Origin: Flavobacterium saccharophilum
GTDB lineage: Bacteria; Bacteroidota; Bacteroidia; Flavobacteriales; Flavobacteriaceae
Reading direction: 5' to 3'
DNA: 64,000 bases
Assembly (NCBI RefSeq): GCF_900142735.1
Contig: NZ_FRBY01000001.1
Span: 248,001 to 312,000, forward strand
A program made the position numbers and the translations under genes. The notes beneath the pieces are model-generated. The model was not told where the DNA came from. It made no database searches and saw only the letters and a program-made list of their open reading frames with translations. Of this stretch, positions 1 to 8,272 are shown one piece after another. How positions within the stretch are numbered: position 1 is the first letter of the stretch; every line of letters begins with the position of its first letter.

Positions 1-38
1 CTCTTGCCTCTTGCTTCTTACCTCTAGCTTCTTATTTC
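1..38. repeat. Short-word intergenic repeat (CTCTTGC-like units)
   Basis: The first bases of the window are degenerate repeats of a 7-bp word (CTCTTGC, CTCTTGC, then TTCTTAC, CTCTAGC, TTCTTA). The complementary word GCAAGAG recurs after lepA near 33450. Noncoding; function unknown. It overlaps the last codons of the small minus-strand gene. Confidence 0.4.
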
Positions 39-439
39 ACCATAACCCCCTCAACAAACAAAATCGGTACCTCTTCAGTATCATTTTCGTTGATAAGGTT
101 TGATTTGAAGATGAATTTCTTGTCGTACAAAGTGTTTCCGATGAAGAAAGTCACCATGAATTCGTTATTTAAAACCAAAAGGCTTTTTTCTATCATTTCG
201 ATTTTAACGACAGAAACAGCTGGAACCTCAACAAAGGCGTGACGTAAAACAGAGGTTTTTTTCATTTCGCCATCTATTGTTCCAAATGCTTTTGAAACAA
301 CCATAACGCTGTCTAAATTAAAATCACTATCATTGACCAGATAAGCGTACCACACTTTTTCCATAAAATCGTCACTCCATTCCTGAACAGCGGCAAGGAA
401 TACGTTTTCTACTTCTGGGATTGTTATATCTTTTTTCAT
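32..439 (-). CDS. Conserved hypothetical protein (135 aa)
   Basis: A small soluble protein that I do not recognise. It has no signal peptide, membrane segment or evident motif, and alternating hydrophobic/charged stretches suggest a compact alpha/beta fold. I chose the ATG giving MKKDITIPEV; an eight-residue extension would need a TTG start and looks like leader sequence. It lies downstream of pheS on the same strand, separated by a large hairpin, so it may be read as a second gene behind pheS or from its own promoter. No function is proposed. Confidence 0.65.
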   Translation of the reverse strand: MKKDITIPEVENVFLAAVQEWSDDFMEKVWYAYLVNDSDFNLDSVMVVSKAFGTIDGEMKKTSVLRHAFVEVPAVSVVKIEMIEKSLLVLNNEFMVTFFIGNTLYDKKFIFKSNLINENDTEEVPILFVEGVMVK

Positions 440-465
440 ATTAGTCAAAATTTTAAAAATCAAAA

Positions 466-525
466 GTCATAAAGCCGAAAGTCTAAAGCCATTATGTTGA
501 GACTTTAGACTTTCGACTTTATGAC
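466..525. repeat. Long inverted repeat between pheS and the next gene
   Basis: Two 23-base arms (466-488 and 503-525) pair with one internal mismatch around a 14-base loop. The arms are built from AAAGTCTAAAG/CTTTAGACTTT words. It lies just after the pheS stop and has no clean T-run, so it resembles a dispersed Flavobacterium intergenic hairpin that could stabilise or end the pheS transcript rather than a textbook terminator. Confidence 0.65.
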
Positions 526-537
526 CTTACGACTAAA

Positions 538-1557
538 TTATATATTTGCTTTAAATTGCTCTAAGAAACGAACGTCATTTTCGTAAAACATACGAATATC
601 TCCAATTTGATAAAGCAACATCGCTATACGCTCTACTCCCATTCCGAAAGCAAAACCATTAAATTCATCAGGATTGATGTCACAGTTTTTAAGAACATTT
701 GGATCTACCATTCCGCAACCACCAATTTCTAACCAGCCCGTTCCTTTTGTAATACGGTAATCGGTTTCTGTTTTTAGACCCCAATAAATATCAATTTCGG
801 CACTTGGCTCTGTAAATGGAAAGTATGATGGACGTAAACGAATCTTAGATTTTCCGAACATTTCTTTAGTAAAATAAAGCAATGTTTGTTTCAGATCAGC
901 AAAAGAAACATCTTTATCAATATACAAACCTTCAACCTGATGAAAAATACAGTGTGAACGCGACGAAATAGCTTCGTTACGAAACACACGTCCCGGAGAA
1001 ATAGTACGAATAGGCGGTTTGTGATTTTCCATATAACGCACCTGAACAGATGATGTATGCGTACGTAACAATACGTCAGGATTTGTCTGAATGAAAAATG
1101 TATCCTGCATATCACGCGCAGGATGGTATTCCGGCAAGTTCAACGCAGTAAAATTATGCCAGTCGTCTTCGATTTCCGGACCTTCAGAAACATTAAAGCC
1201 AATATTGGCAAAAATATCTATAATTTGATTTTTTACAATAGAAATAGGATGACGCGAACCAATGATTACAGGTTCAGCAGATCTGGTTAAATCACCAAAT
1301 ATACCTTTCGTCTCCTGTTTGCTTTCCAGCTCTTCCTGAATAACTCTTACTTTTTCTTCAGCAACAGTTTTTAAAGTATTTATTACCTGTCCAAAATCTT
1401 TTTTCTGGTCATTCGGAATATTTTTAAACTCTGTAAAAAGTTCTTTTAATAACCCTTTACTACCTAAATATTTAATTCGGAACTGCTCTAAAGATTCTTT
1501 ATTTTTATCATTAAAGGCTTTGGCTTCCTCTATATGCTGTTTTATCTTGTCTATCAT
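538..1557 (-). CDS. pheS: Phenylalanine--tRNA ligase alpha subunit
   Basis: Catalytic subunit of the cytosolic (alpha-beta)2 phenylalanyl-tRNA synthetase, charging tRNA-Phe with Phe using ATP. At 339 aa it has the normal length. The N-terminal coiled coil that binds tRNA is followed by the class II core: motif 2 around RVFRNEAISSRSHCIFHQVE and motif 3 GMGVERIAMLLY near the C-terminus. The ATG start is preceded by a good Bacteroidota -7 box on the minus strand at 1580-1587, giving a very short leader. pheT is not in this window; separate loci for the two subunits are common in this phylum. Confidence 0.97.
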   Translation of the reverse strand: MIDKIKQHIEEAKAFNDKNKESLEQFRIKYLGSKGLLKELFTEFKNIPNDQKKDFGQVINTLKTVAEEKVRVIQEELESKQETKGIFGDLTRSAEPVIIGSRHPISIVKNQIIDIFANIGFNVSEGPEIEDDWHNFTALNLPEYHPARDMQDTFFIQTNPDVLLRTHTSSVQVRYMENHKPPIRTISPGRVFRNEAISSRSHCIFHQVEGLYIDKDVSFADLKQTLLYFTKEMFGKSKIRLRPSYFPFTEPSAEIDIYWGLKTETDYRITKGTGWLEIGGCGMVDPNVLKNCDINPDEFNGFAFGMGVERIAMLLYQIGDIRMFYENDVRFLEQFKANI

Positions 1558-1579
1558 TTTCCTTCAATAATTGAGAATA

Positions 1580-1587
1580 CAAATTTA
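1580..1587 (-). promoter_or_regulatory. -7 promoter box of pheS
   Basis: On the minus strand this reads TAAATTTG, a perfect match to the Bacteroidota -7 consensus TAnnTTTG, about 25 bases before the pheS ATG. The -33 TTG element is not obvious. Confidence 0.55.
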
Positions 1588-1650
1588 AGTAAAAAAGTGA
1601 GATGTTAAAGGTTAGAAGTTATAAGTATTTCTACACTTCTGTTACATTTT

Positions 1651-1690
1651 TCTATAAAATCTAAAATCTGTATTCTATAATCTAAAATTT
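1651..1690. repeat. Short-word repeat (TCTAAAATC/TCTATAATC)
   Basis: Four imperfect copies of a 9-10 base word (TCTATAAAA, TCTAAAATC, TCTATAATC, TCTAAAATT) run up to the stop codon of the next minus-strand gene. It has the same character as the other word repeats in this genome; noncoding, function unknown. Confidence 0.4.
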
Positions 1691-2047
1691 TTAATCAATA
1701 AGTTCTCTTTCCAAAAAATAATTTACAATCGCTTCTTTCATCAAAACCGATTGTTCACCTGCTTTTAGTGGTGGTAACTCTTCTTTTACTTTGTAATGCG
1801 GCCATCCTTCAGCATCGAAAAAATCGAATTCATAAAACCCGTAAGGTTCTAATAATCGGCAAATGGCGATGTGCATTAAGTTTAATTTTTCATCTTTTTT
1901 AAATTCACGATGCACTTTTCCGAGTTCCTGAACTCCGATTAAGTAAATAATGGCATCTAAATCTAAGTCTTCACCTTGTGAAAACTGATTGGATAGTATA
2001 TCGACGAGCTTTTCCCAACGCTCTTTTAATTGTGTATCTCTGGACAT
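1691..2047 (-). CDS. Conserved hypothetical protein (118 aa)
   Basis: A short, soluble, mostly helical acidic protein with a conserved-looking centre (IGVQELGKVHREFKKDEKLN, then AEGWPHYK). I do not recognise a named domain. No signal peptide or membrane segment is visible, so a cytosolic location is likely. It has its own -7 box on the minus strand at 2110-2117. The gene is probably a lineage-restricted Flavobacteriia family. Function unknown. Confidence 0.7.
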   Translation of the reverse strand: MSRDTQLKERWEKLVDILSNQFSQGEDLDLDAIIYLIGVQELGKVHREFKKDEKLNLMHIAICRLLEPYGFYEFDFFDAEGWPHYKVKEELPPLKAGEQSVLMKEAIVNYFLERELID

Positions 2048-2056
2048 TTTTTATAA

Positions 2057-2084
2057 TTGTGAATTATGAATTGTGAATTGTGAA
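2057..2084. repeat. Four tandem 7-bp units (TTGTGAA)
   Basis: TTGTGAA-TTATGAA-TTGTGAA-TTGTGAA, a tandem heptamer in the 5' leader of the 118-aa gene. Similar word repeats occur in several other gaps of this window. Confidence 0.6.
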
Positions 2085-2109
2085 TTCAAAAACCATAAAA
2101 TTTAGTTTG

Positions 2110-2117
2110 CAAAGATA
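2110..2117 (-). promoter_or_regulatory. -7 promoter box of the 118-aa gene
   Basis: Reads TATCTTTG on the minus strand, matching TAnnTTTG, about 60 bases before the start codon. The heptamer repeat lies between promoter and gene, so it would be transcribed. Confidence 0.5.
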
Positions 2118-2222
2118 CGGACTTCAAATCCAATGACCTTAAAAAATAAAACATCAGAAAATAAAAACCTTTGTCCCTTTGCATCTATGAACCTCTGAGC
2201 CTCAAAAAACAGATAATTCTTT

Positions 2223-2230
2223 TATATTTG
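2223..2230 (+). promoter_or_regulatory. -7 promoter box of the cvpA-like gene
   Basis: TATATTTG matches the Bacteroidota -7 consensus and lies 23 bases before the ATG at 2254. Confidence 0.55.
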
Positions 2231-2253
2231 CGCCTCAATAAAACGATAGATAT

Positions 2254-2805
2254 ATGAGTTTTTTCGATATGATTTTTGGGGCACTTTTGGCTTTTAGTTT
2301 GTACAAAGGCTTTAAAAATGGGCTTTTTGTAGAAGTTGCTTCTTTCATTTCATTATTGCTGGGAATTTACATCGCGATTAAATTTTCTTCATTGATGAAA
2401 GAAATAATCATGAAATATGTTTCCTGGAATCCAAACACCATTCAGGTTACGGCTTTTATTTTGACTTTTATTTTAGTGGTAATTGGCGTTTATTTTTTAG
2501 CCAAAATCCTTACCGGAATTGCCGATTTCGCTTTTCTGGGATTACCAAATAAACTAGGAGGAGCTTTTTTTAGAGTTTTGAAAACCATCTTGATTATGAG
2601 TGTTTTTATTGCTCTTTTTGAGAAAATAAACTTCGACAATACTTTTGCTAAAAAAGAAACTTTAGATAAATCTATTTTTTACAATCCGGTAAAAAAAGTG
2701 GCCGCTTTTGTGTATCCTTCTATTGAGAAATGGTATGAATCTTTTAAAGAAGAACATGCTAAAGATTCTGAGAAAAAATCCACCCAAACTTCTGAAAAAG
2801 AATAA
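2254..2805 (+). CDS. CvpA family membrane protein
   Basis: Integral inner-membrane protein of 183 aa with four hydrophobic segments in the first 125 residues (roughly 5-20, 25-45, 65-85, 105-122), followed by a charged Lys/Glu-rich cytosolic tail. The opening MSFFDMIFGALLAFSLYKGFKNG and the layout match the CvpA family, known in E. coli from colicin V production and purF operon effects; the molecular role is unsettled. It is a single-gene unit with its own promoter, followed by repeat DNA rather than a clear terminator. Confidence 0.85.
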   Translation: MSFFDMIFGALLAFSLYKGFKNGLFVEVASFISLLLGIYIAIKFSSLMKEIIMKYVSWNPNTIQVTAFILTFILVVIGVYFLAKILTGIADFAFLGLPNKLGGAFFRVLKTILIMSVFIALFEKINFDNTFAKKETLDKSIFYNPVKKVAAFVYPSIEKWYESFKEEHAKDSEKKSTQTSEKE

Positions 2806-2850
2806 TTAAGTCCCAGAGGGACAACATATTTATAGAAATTTACGAATACA

Positions 2851-3356
2851 GTTGGCAGAAACCCCTGTGGGGTGATCTATTTATAGAAATATGTAAATGC
2901 AGTAGGACAACAACCCCGGCGGAGTGATATTTTTAAATGTTGATAATATATATGTCGCTCCGCTGGAGCTTTATTTACGATATCACGCTAATTGCTATAA
3001 ACATATCGCTCCGCTGGAGCTCAGTAACAACAAAACCTAACAGGTTTTAAAAACCTATTAGGTTTGATAAAGATTACATCCAGAATTATTTTACCAGTTC
3101 ACTGTTGGCAGAAACCCCAGCGGGGTAACATATTTATAGAAATATGTAAATGCAGTAGGACAACAACCCCAGCGGGGTGATATTTTTAAATGTTGATAAT
3201 ATATATGTCGCTCCGCTGGAGCTTTATTTCCGTTAATATTCTAATTGCTATAAACATATCGCTCCGCTGGAGCTCAGTAACAACAAAACCTAACAGGTTT
3301 TAAAAACCTGTTAGGTTTGACAAAGATTGCGTTTAGAATTATTTTACCAGTTCACT
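2851..3356. repeat. 253-bp tandem duplication of intergenic DNA
   Basis: Two copies with a period of exactly 253 bases (2851-3103 and 3104-3356). Each carries a CCCC-GCGGGG hairpin motif, two copies of GCTCCGCTGGAGC, and an AACCTAACAGG...CCTGTTAGG palindrome (3034-3064, 3287-3317). The second copy runs into the end of the GH95 gene, so the first contains a duplicated relic of that gene's last codons and stop (3091-3103). A further partial copy of the leading motif is at 2811-2850. The copies have diverged at scattered bases. This accounts for the 2806-3343 gap; I see no gene in it. Confidence 0.9.
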
Positions 3357-5752
3357 TCTAGTTTTTCTCCCTTTTTCAATGTGATATCTTGCTTTTTATC
3401 ACCGCTTATTAAAGTTGTTTTTCCTCCATTTTTAGAAATTATCGTAACTTTTTTAAGTAATTTATTTTCCCACGACATTTCAATTTCAAATCCTCCTCTT
3501 GCACAAATTCCTTTTACAGAACCCGTTTCCCAGGCATCTGGTAAGGCGGGCAATAATCGAATTTCGTTTTCATCAGATTGTACCAACATTTCTGCAACGG
3601 CCGCGGCTCCACCAAAATTTCCGTCAATTTGAAATGGCGGATGTGCATCAAATAAATTCGGATACGTTCCTCCTCCTCTTCTTGGTTTTTCGGTTTTCTT
3701 TCCGTCCGGATCGACATAACGAAGCAATTCTCTGTACATTTTATAAGCACGATTTCCGTCCCAAAGTCTTGCCCAAAGATTAATTCTCCAGCCTTTTGAC
3801 CAGCCGGTGGTTTCATCGCCTTTTATTTCGAGTGTTTTTCTGGATGCTGCAGCTAAATCTGGTGTTTTCTCAGGTGTGATTTGATCACCAGGAAAAAGTC
3901 CGAACAATTGCGATTGATGACGATGTTTAGGATCTTCATCATTCCAGTCGAAATACCATTCTTGTAAATTTCCTTTTTTACCAACTTGATACGGATAAAA
4001 TTTAGAAAGCGCTGTTTCGAGTTTTGTTCTGAAAGCAGTATCAATATTTAAAACTTTTGAAGCTTTAATGGTTTTATCAAAACATTCTCTGATCATGGTC
4101 AAATCTGCGGTTCCGCCGTACATTGTCGCTCCAATATAGCCGTCTGGTGCAATAAATTTGTTTTCAGGAGAAGTTGATGGAGATGTAATCAGTTTTCCGT
4201 TTTTATCTGTAATCATCCAGCCCAGAAAGAATTCAGATGCGCCTTTCATGATTGGATAACCTTCATTTTTCAGGTAATTTTTGTCTTGGGTAAAAACATA
4301 ATGTTCCCAAATATGTGTACTCAGCCAGGCACCAGATAACGGCCAGCAAGCCCAGCTTGGATCTTCTTTTCCAAATTGGCCAACCGGATTTGTCATTGCC
4401 CAAATATCAGAATTGTGTGCCGAAGCCCAACCTTCGTTTACGCCATAAAAGGTCTTTGCTGTTACTTTTCCGGTTACTGCAAGGTTTTTTATAAAGGATA
4501 AAAGAGGTAAATGCATTTCTGAAAGATTGGTGTTTTCGGCCAGCCAATAATTCTCTTCTACATTGATATTCATAGTGTAATTACTACTCCATGGCGGATT
4601 TAAATGCGGATTCCAAATTCCTTGTAAATTTGCCGGAACACCCATTGTTCTTGAACTGCTGATCAATAAATAACGTCCAAAATTGAAATACAAAATCTCT
4701 AAATTTTTATCTTCTTTTCCTTCTGAGTATCGAAGTAATCTTTCATCTGTTGGCAAATCCGGAGCAGTTGTTTTTCCTAAATCCAGATTGACACGATTGT
4801 AGAACTTTTGATAATCTGTAGTATGTGATTCTTTCAATTTATCGAATGGTTTTGCAAATGCCTTGTTCAAATTTTGCGATGCAATTGCGATATCGTCTAA
4901 ACCTTCTGTTGCAGGATTTTTATCAAAACCATTAAAACTTGTTGCCACAGAAACATAGATAATAGCTTCTGTTGCGTCTTTTAAACTTATAGATTCTCTC
5001 GAACTTGTAATTTTCCCGTCCGTTTTTTTGATTTGGACTAACGTGGTAAATCGTGTTCCTCTTTCTTTTACACCCTGATATTTTGGTAAAACAGTATATC
5101 CCGGGTTTTCATGAATTGGCGCAGCACCTCTCATTACCAGAATATTATTTCGAACTTCAACATTTGATTTTAATAAACTCTTTAAATTAATGTCAAAATT
5201 TAAAGCTCCTTTTTGATCAGTTGTCAATTTGATTACCATAATTTGATCCGGAGCCGAGACAAAATATTCACGGGTATATTTTATGCCGGCCATTTCGTAA
5301 CTTATTTTTGATATTGCGTTCGAAATATCCAGTTCCCGACGATAATTTACCGCTTTCCCTTTTTCAGCATTATTGATTTCTAAAGTTCCTAAAGGCGCAA
5401 AAGATTCGGAGTTTTTACCCTGAACTTTTTTGTTTAATTCGTCGGCTAGTTTGTAATTTTCATTTTTTAAAGCTTCGCGGATTGCCGGAATATTTTTGTA
5501 GGCTTCCGGATTCATTTTAGCATTTACGGGTTCGCCTGACCAAAGAGTGGCATCGTTCAGATAGATTTTATCTGAATTGGCTCCTCCAAAAACAGTTGCA
5601 CCCATTTTTCCGTTTCCTAAAACAAGGCTTTCCTCAAAAAATTCAGCGGGTTGATTGTACCATAAAACATGGTTGGATTGTGCGTTTCCCTTTGTATAGA
5701 AAAATGTGACTAGTAAAATGAAAAATGTTTTTTTTGTGAGGTTTGCGTTCAT
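3344..5752 (-). CDS. GH95 alpha-L-fucosidase (xyloglucan PUL)
   Basis: Exported glycoside hydrolase of family GH95 (802 aa, usual length). The family are inverting enzymes that mainly remove terminal alpha-1,2-L-fucose; some members act on alpha-L-galactose. A Sec signal peptide ends near GNAQ (residue 25). An N-terminal beta-sandwich (from LGNGKMGATVFGG) precedes the (alpha/alpha)6 catalytic domain. Residues matching the known GH95 machinery are visible: Asn395 and Asn397 in NINVEENYW, Glu530 in STSPEN, and Asp710 in FQIDGNFGG. It is the last gene of the PUL. Beside GH2 and GH31 the likely substrate is the fucose on the galactose of fucogalacto-xyloglucan (inference). Its 3' end is partly duplicated downstream. 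Confidence 0.92.
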   Translation of the reverse strand: MNANLTKKTFFILLVTFFYTKGNAQSNHVLWYNQPAEFFEESLVLGNGKMGATVFGGANSDKIYLNDATLWSGEPVNAKMNPEAYKNIPAIREALKNENYKLADELNKKVQGKNSESFAPLGTLEINNAEKGKAVNYRRELDISNAISKISYEMAGIKYTREYFVSAPDQIMVIKLTTDQKGALNFDINLKSLLKSNVEVRNNILVMRGAAPIHENPGYTVLPKYQGVKERGTRFTTLVQIKKTDGKITSSRESISLKDATEAIIYVSVATSFNGFDKNPATEGLDDIAIASQNLNKAFAKPFDKLKESHTTDYQKFYNRVNLDLGKTTAPDLPTDERLLRYSEGKEDKNLEILYFNFGRYLLISSSRTMGVPANLQGIWNPHLNPPWSSNYTMNINVEENYWLAENTNLSEMHLPLLSFIKNLAVTGKVTAKTFYGVNEGWASAHNSDIWAMTNPVGQFGKEDPSWACWPLSGAWLSTHIWEHYVFTQDKNYLKNEGYPIMKGASEFFLGWMITDKNGKLITSPSTSPENKFIAPDGYIGATMYGGTADLTMIRECFDKTIKASKVLNIDTAFRTKLETALSKFYPYQVGKKGNLQEWYFDWNDEDPKHRHQSQLFGLFPGDQITPEKTPDLAAASRKTLEIKGDETTGWSKGWRINLWARLWDGNRAYKMYRELLRYVDPDGKKTEKPRRGGGTYPNLFDAHPPFQIDGNFGGAAAVAEMLVQSDENEIRLLPALPDAWETGSVKGICARGGFEIEMSWENKLLKKVTIISKNGGKTTLISGDKKQDITLKKGEKLEVNW

Positions 5753-5814
5753 TTTTATTGCGTTTAAAATATGTCGCTCCTACGGAGCTTTATTCTGATA
5801 TCGACTTTTTTAAT

Positions 5815-6007
5815 CAACGGATTAACATCCGTTGCTACCAATATTTCGTTCCTATGGAACTATTTATGATGATGTTCACTTTTTATCAACGGATTTACAT
5901 CCGTTGCTACCAACATTTCGTTCCTATGGAACTATTTATGGTGATGTTCATTTTTTACCAACGGATTTACATCCGTTGCTACCGATATTTCGTTCCTATG
6001 GAACTAT
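5815..6007. repeat. 72-bp repeat, three copies, each with two hairpins
   Basis: The word CAACGGAT recurs at 5815, 5887 and 5959, a period of exactly 72 bases. Each unit contains two inverted repeats: CAACGGAT-TTAC-ATCCGTTG (the first copy has TAAC) and GTTCC-TAT-GGAAC. A related GCTCC-TAC-GGAGC hairpin sits just before at 5775-5787. Open frames run through it because 72 is divisible by three, giving a 24-residue repeat, but nothing else supports coding. It looks like a REP-type palindromic cluster and fills the gap between the esterase and GH95 genes. Confidence 0.9.
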
Positions 6008-6060
6008 TTTCGATTATAATATACGTTTAATCAATTATAAAAATGATATTTTCTTGTTTA

Positions 6061-6171
6061 CCGCTCACCCGCGTGAGGGATAGAGCTAAGCTACCGCAGT
6101 AGCAGCGAAAGCCCGACAGCAATATAAAAAGGGGCGACTAAGCGGTGCTAAAGTCAGCCCCTTTTTATATT
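6061..6171. terminator. Strong hairpin between esterase and GH95 genes
   Basis: Perfect 15-base arms at 6121-6135 and 6157-6171 (AATATAAAAAGGGGC / GCCCCTTTTTATATT), with the stem extended inward by GACT/AGTC. Read from the esterase gene on the minus strand it ends in TTTTTATATT, so it could terminate or attenuate transcription before GH95. The preceding GTGAGGGAT...AGCCCGACA sequence (6072-6118) is of a type I recall as recurrent in Flavobacterium intergenic DNA. Confidence 0.6.
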
Positions 6172-6185
6172 GGTGGCACGCCCAA

Positions 6186-8135
6186 CTATTTACTAACCTT
6201 ATACTTCTCGTTTGCCGTAATCATTTCCCAATTATCGGTTCTGAAAGGTGATGCCGGGAACTTTTCTTTGTTAAAAAGATTGATTTCGGTATCGTCATCT
6301 GCCCAACCGTAGTGAACGGCAACCGGATTTGGAACATTTTCGCTTGAAACGATTATTTTATTGTCTTTAATTATCGCTTTCGCGGAATGAAAAACTTTGT
6401 CTGCACCTGCGATTTCGAAGCCTTTTACGTTTTGGGAATTATCAGAAGCTGACAATCCACTTCCTATATTATCGAAAGTCAGGATGATTTGGTTTCCTTT
6501 TATTTCCTGAGATTTATAAGTTGGCCCACTATAAACTTGTTTTTTACCGTAAACATTGTTTAAGGCAATTGCTGCCAAACGCAATCCGACATCTTGTTTG
6601 TTGGTTGGGTGAATGTCTTTTGCGTTTCCAATATCTGTGGTTACGGCCATTCCTGTGTTTTTCAATTTTAAAGTTTCCGATTGTGCTTCGCGAAGTTCTG
6701 CCCAACGGCTTCCGACTTTACTGTTTCCTTTGAATTCATCAAAAGTGGATAATTGAACGAAGTAAAAAGGAAAATCGCCCTGATTGAATTTTGGTCTCCA
6801 ATCGCTGATCATTAACGGAAATGCTTTTTTGTATTGATTGGCTCTCCAAACATTAGCTTCGCCCTGATACCATAAAACGCCTTCGATCGCATACGGAACG
6901 AGCGGATTTACCATGGCATTGTAGAGTAATGATGGATAACTGTTTGGTGATAATGATGTTTTTACGACAATTACTTTGAATTTCCATTTTCCGTCAAGCG
7001 GAATTGTTTTGCTGCCTAAAGTCAGTTTTAAATCGGCTGCGTCTCCGTAGATTCCGCCGCCGCCGCTGTTATCAACGATTCTTACGGCAATAACATTTTG
7101 TCCTTCTTTCAGGACATTTGCCGGAACTTCGTACACACGTTTGAAATCCCATTGGCTATTTTTGCCGACTTCAATTCCGTTTACGTATGTAATATCTTCA
7201 TCGTCGATTTTTGAAAGGCTTAAAACGGCTTTATTTTTAATATCTTCTGCTGAAAGTGTAATGGTTTTTCGCATCCAGACAATTCCGTCTAAATCACCCA
7301 AAGGCTGATTTTCCCATAAACTTGGCGTATTTAATTCGCCCCAATTTGAATCGTTGAATGTTGGGTCTTTGAAAGTATTTTCGTTTTCTGTACTTACTGG
7401 AGTTCCCTGAATTTTTTCGACTCTTTCTTTCATTTGTCTGGCGTACAATTTTGAAATAGAATCGATATTTAATGTTGGAACATCGGCAATCATGGTTTTG
7501 AAATCTTCACTTTTTTGAAAAGCTTCGCGGCTTGTCCAGGTTTCAACATTGGTTCCTCCCCATGAAGTATTGATGATTCCGATTGGAATTTTTAATTCGG
7601 CATATAATTTTTTGGCGAAATAATAACCAACAGCTGTAAAATTACCAACTGTTTCTTTGCTTGAAACTTCCCATTTACCGGCTTTTAAATCATCTTTTGG
7701 TTTTCCACTTAAATCCTGTGCTACTCCGAAATGACGAATCATAGGGTAATTGGAATCGGCTATTTCTTTTTCGGCGTTCACGGTCTTTGATACCTGAAAT
7801 TCCATATTGGATTGTCCGCTGCAAATCCATACTTCACCAACTAAAACATCTTTTATGATGATTTTGTTTTTTCCTGTGATGCTTAATTCAAAAGGTCCTC
7901 CGGCTTTTTCAGCAGACAAACGAACCATCCATTTTCCGTTTTTATCGGCAACTATGGTTTTGGTTTGTTTGTTGAAATGAACTTCGACTTTTTCATTGGC
8001 ATCAGCCCAACCCCAAACTGGGATTTCTTTGTTGCGTTGTAAAACCATTCCGTCCGCGAACAGCAATGGCATTTTGACATTGGCATTTGTAATTATGCTT
8101 ACCAGTACTAAAATAAAGGCTGTATATTTTTTCAT
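6186..8135 (-). CDS. Sialate O-acetylesterase-like (CE20-type) carbohydrate acetylesterase
   Basis: Exported SGNH-fold esterase (649 aa, Sec signal at residues 1-18). The nucleophile is Ser109 in CSGQSNMEF, the second block is YQGEANVWRANQY (423-435), and the Asp/His pair is Asp507 and His509 in DIHPTNKQD. The catalytic domain is split by a beta-sandwich insert (about residues 250-385, jelly-roll-like with WENQPLGDLDGIVWMRK). That interrupted layout is what I recall for CE20 acetylesterases of xyloglucan loci, as opposed to true sialate esterases. In this PUL it probably removes O-acetyl groups from xyloglucan side chains so that GH2 and GH95 can act (inference). Confidence 0.85.
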   Translation of the reverse strand: MKKYTAFILVLVSIITNANVKMPLLFADGMVLQRNKEIPVWGWADANEKVEVHFNKQTKTIVADKNGKWMVRLSAEKAGGPFELSITGKNKIIIKDVLVGEVWICSGQSNMEFQVSKTVNAEKEIADSNYPMIRHFGVAQDLSGKPKDDLKAGKWEVSSKETVGNFTAVGYYFAKKLYAELKIPIGIINTSWGGTNVETWTSREAFQKSEDFKTMIADVPTLNIDSISKLYARQMKERVEKIQGTPVSTENENTFKDPTFNDSNWGELNTPSLWENQPLGDLDGIVWMRKTITLSAEDIKNKAVLSLSKIDDEDITYVNGIEVGKNSQWDFKRVYEVPANVLKEGQNVIAVRIVDNSGGGGIYGDAADLKLTLGSKTIPLDGKWKFKVIVVKTSLSPNSYPSLLYNAMVNPLVPYAIEGVLWYQGEANVWRANQYKKAFPLMISDWRPKFNQGDFPFYFVQLSTFDEFKGNSKVGSRWAELREAQSETLKLKNTGMAVTTDIGNAKDIHPTNKQDVGLRLAAIALNNVYGKKQVYSGPTYKSQEIKGNQIILTFDNIGSGLSASDNSQNVKGFEIAGADKVFHSAKAIIKDNKIIVSSENVPNPVAVHYGWADDDTEINLFNKEKFPASPFRTDNWEMITANEKYKVSK

Positions 8136-8191
8136 TTTCTTTATCTTGAAATTTAACTTAAAAATTTAACCGCAAAGGCCGCAATGAATTA

Positions 8192-8243
8192 CGCAAAGTT
8201 CGCAAAGCTTTGCGATTATTGTGCTGGCTTTGCGAACTTTGCG
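8192..8243. repeat. Perfect 17-bp inverted repeat (CGCAAAG type)
   Basis: Arms CGCAAAGTTCGCAAAGC at 8192-8208 and its exact complement at 8227-8243, built from the repeated word CGCAAAG, with an outer AACCGCAAAG/CTTTGCGGTT pair. It lies in the 137-base gap between GH5 and the esterase. There is no T-run, so RNA processing or stability is more plausible than termination. Confidence 0.8.
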
Positions 8244-8272
8244 GTTCAATCTATATCTCAAATATATACTTT

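Noticed and set aside
891..1115. Small open frame inside pheS
   Set aside because: It lies wholly within pheS in another frame and its composition does not look like protein.
2806..3343. Insertion sequence remnant
   Set aside because: There is no transposase fragment and no target-site duplication; the structure is a tandem duplication of palindrome-rich DNA.
3499..3816. Frames opposite and within the 3' part of GH95
   Set aside because: Shadow frames of a gene with intact catalytic residues; no independent signal.
5815..6007. CRISPR-like array
   Set aside because: Only three copies; the whole 72-base period is conserved, so there are no variable spacers, and no cas genes are near.
5743..6083. 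Open frames with a 24-residue repeat across the 72-bp repeat
   Set aside because: The repeat length is divisible by three, so frames stay open by arithmetic. The residues simply encode palindromes, and there is no start context or known family.
6186..8135. True sialic-acid O-acetylesterase
   Set aside because: No sialidase, NanA or other sialic-acid gene is near, and the split-domain layout plus PUL context favour a plant-polysaccharide acetylesterase.
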